Below the pieces are notes generated by a model, which saw only the letters and a list, made by a program, of their open reading frames with translations, made no database searches and was not told the origin of the DNA. A stretch of 31,073 nt of DNA from a virus, in IMG/VR virus record IMGVR_UViG_3300013233_000264, positions 1-31,073 of that record. One strand, given 5' to 3'. The position numbers and the translations under genes were made by a program. Shown in pieces: positions 30,214-31,073 of this stretch; the first letter of the stretch is position 1; every line of letters begins with the position of its first letter.

Positions 30214-30476
30214 TTCAATTTCCCCTCTGTTAATTCAATTCGCATCTGTAAGAATTTCTGCCATTTTTCGGCGCTCATCGTGCAGTGCAGTGCAGTGCCA
30301 ATCGGCGCTCTCCATGCCGTCACGGCGTTGGGAGCAACCCCTGTTTTTTTGGCCACCATCCTGCGGGTGATACCTAGCTCGGTCATTAGGATGTTAAGGT
30401 TTTTTGGCGTGTAACCAAGATCAAGTTTTTTGACAGCAGACAGAGCAGACACTGTTGCCCATGTTTTTCCCACCAT
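30210..30476 (-). CDS. Cro-like HTH repressor, 88 aa
   Basis: The product has a helix-turn-helix, LGITRRMVAKKTGVAPNAVT, at about 34-53 followed by AWRAPIG, in the style of short Cro/XRE regulators. It opens the leftward early operon, the position of cro. The ATG has GGAG about 8 bases upstream. It lies next to divergent promoters, which are its likely targets. No longer CI-type gene is visible nearby. Confidence 0.78.
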   Translation of the reverse strand: MVGKTWATVSALSAVKKLDLGYTPKNLNILMTELGITRRMVAKKTGVAPNAVTAWRAPIGTALHCTMSAEKWQKFLQMRIELTEGKLK

Positions 30477-30495
30477 TTTTATTTCTCCAATAGTG

Positions 30496-30548
30496 TTGAT
30501 GTTTCGGTGAGGTCATTGTATTATAGTTACTCAATTAACGCAAACACA
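30496..30548. promoter_or_regulatory. Divergent overlapping promoters
   Basis: Rightward: TTGATG (30496-30501), 17 bases, TATTAT (30519-30524), for the DUF6948-like operon. Leftward: TGTGTT (complement 30543-30548), 17 bases, TATAAT (complement 30520-30525), for the Cro-like operon. The -10 elements overlap, so the two directions compete and a regulator bound here would affect both. Confidence 0.65.
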
Positions 30549-30562
30549 TAGAGAGCGAGATT

Positions 30563-30928
30563 ATGAATATTGATGAAATGACGCTTGGCGATTTGAAAAA
30601 AATAGCGTCAATGTTTGGCAGCACCAGCACTGCAAAAGCGGTTCCTGATTTTTCTGGGAAATACGTCATTGTGCGAACTCGAAACGAGGGCGTGAATGCT
30701 GGATTAGTTGTTGAAAATGGTGTTGGATTTGTGCATTTAAGTAACGCGCGAAGGCTCTGGAGCATTGTTCCTCCGTCTGATTGCGAAAAATGGTACGAGG
30801 GCGTTGCAAAATCAGGATTGGGAGAGGGATCTAAAACGTCGATTGAGTCTGAAAAACTGATCGTTGAGGACTACTCGATCACCGTGTGCTCTGGTGTTTC
30901 AGAGGAGAATATCCGTGGATTCAAATAA
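30563..30928 (+). CDS. DUF6948-like protein, 121 aa
   Basis: After a short helical start (MNIDEMTLGDLKKIASMFG), the body matches the DUF6948 pattern: KYVIVRTRNEGVNAGLVVEN, LSNARRLWSI, and GLGEGSKTSIESEKLIVEDY then SITVC. The role is unknown; the family is common in phages. The gene starts the rightward operon with the Gly-X protein and ninG. It overlaps the Gly-X GTG by 14 bases. Confidence 0.78.
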   Translation: MNIDEMTLGDLKKIASMFGSTSTAKAVPDFSGKYVIVRTRNEGVNAGLVVENGVGFVHLSNARRLWSIVPPSDCEKWYEGVAKSGLGEGSKTSIESEKLIVEDYSITVCSGVSEENIRGFK

Positions 30929-31073
30929 ATCTATTTCTGGGTATGGGTATGGGTATGGGTCTGGGTCTGGGTCTGGGGATGGGGATGGGTCTGGGTCTGG
31001 GGATGGGTCTGGGGATGGGTATGGGTATGGGCCTGGGTATGGGTCTGGGTCTGGGTCTGGGGATGGGTATGGG
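30915..31073 (+). CDS. Gly-X repeat protein, N-terminal part
   Basis: GTG 30915-30917 has AGAGGAG 7 bases upstream, one of the best ribosome sites in the window. The protein starts MDSNKSIS and then alternates Gly with Tyr, Ser, Asp or Pro for 22 units to the window end, continuing at base 3 after the overlap is collapsed (total 77 residues in this assembly). Every variable codon ends in T (TAT, TCT, GAT, CCT, GGT). Such Gly/Tyr/Ser chains are typically disordered and can self-associate. The function is unknown. Confidence 0.68.
   Translation, partial: MDSNKSISGYGYGYGSGSGSGDGDGSGSGDGSGDGYGYGPGYGSGSGSGDGYG
30939..31073 (+). repeat. GGGNNT hexamer array, right part
   Basis: Twenty-three GGG triplets exactly 6 bases apart, separated by TAT, TCT, GAT or CCT. 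It continues at the left end of the window. Changes by whole units keep the reading frame. Confidence 0.97.

Noticed and set aside
30939-31073. CRISPR array or DGR template
   Set aside because: The units are only 6 bases, with no spacers, Cas genes or reverse transcriptase.

Overview
The window is essentially a complete small genome, about 31 kb, of a long-tailed dsDNA phage (siphovirus) with a lambda-like layout. It has a Cro-like repressor gene, an O-like replication initiator with iterons inside its gene, a DnaC-like helicase loader, ERF/Exo/SSB/NinG recombination genes, a Q-type antiterminator with a late promoter and terminator, a lysis cassette, a terminase-to-tail structural block, and a -1 frameshifted tail assembly chaperone. 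The host is probably a Gram-negative proteobacterium: the Q, NinG, Cro and GH108 families are typical of such phages and promoters look like sigma70. The genus cannot be read from the sequence. I see no integrase, no CI-type repressor and no tRNA gene.

Both ends lie inside one array of GGGNNT hexamers (from 30939 to the end, and from 1 to about 65). The last 8 bases equal the first 8. Collapsing that overlap closes a circle of 31065 bp and restores one reading frame: a 77-residue glycine-X protein that starts at a GTG with a strong Shine-Dalgarno (30915) and ends at a TAA (81-83) overlapping the start of ninG. The window was therefore probably opened in this low-complexity tract, and the true array length is uncertain.

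Layout. Rightward operon across the junction: DUF6948-like gene (30563), Gly-X protein, ninG (76-609) and a 62-aa protein. A separate rightward gene (877-1737) encodes a protein with EWA-type helix-turn-helix segments. The rest runs leftward. Late block (22443 down to 1734): GH108 endolysin, 54-aa membrane protein, holin, TerS, TerL, small membrane protein, DUF4055 portal, MuF-like minor head protein, scaffold, major capsid protein, connector proteins, exported nuclease, tail terminator, tail tube, chaperone G/GT, tape measure, minor tail protein and a 1748-aa tail tip/fibre protein. Early block (30476 down to 22602): Cro-like protein, Rha-type protein, 35-aa Cro-like fragment, O-like initiator, Cys-rich protein, two small proteins, DnaC-like loader, two unknowns, ERF, Exo, 26-aa membrane peptide, DUF1367, SSB, Q, an 82-aa membrane protein and a ParB-like protein.

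Regulation that can be read directly: (i) three near-identical promoter-leader cassettes (TTGCRC, 17 bp, TATAAT, then a CA-rich leader) precede 877, 26768 and 28037 and so join three scattered transcription units into one regulon; (ii) a late promoter at 22531-22559 is followed about 30 nt later by a terminator, the usual target layout of the Q protein encoded just upstream; (iii) five 16-bp iterons beside an AT-rich stretch inside the O-like gene mark a likely replication origin; (iv) a compact region between the Rha-type gene and the O-like gene holds a rightward promoter with a hairpin, in lambda OOP-like geometry, plus a second possible short rightward RNA ending at a strong terminator.
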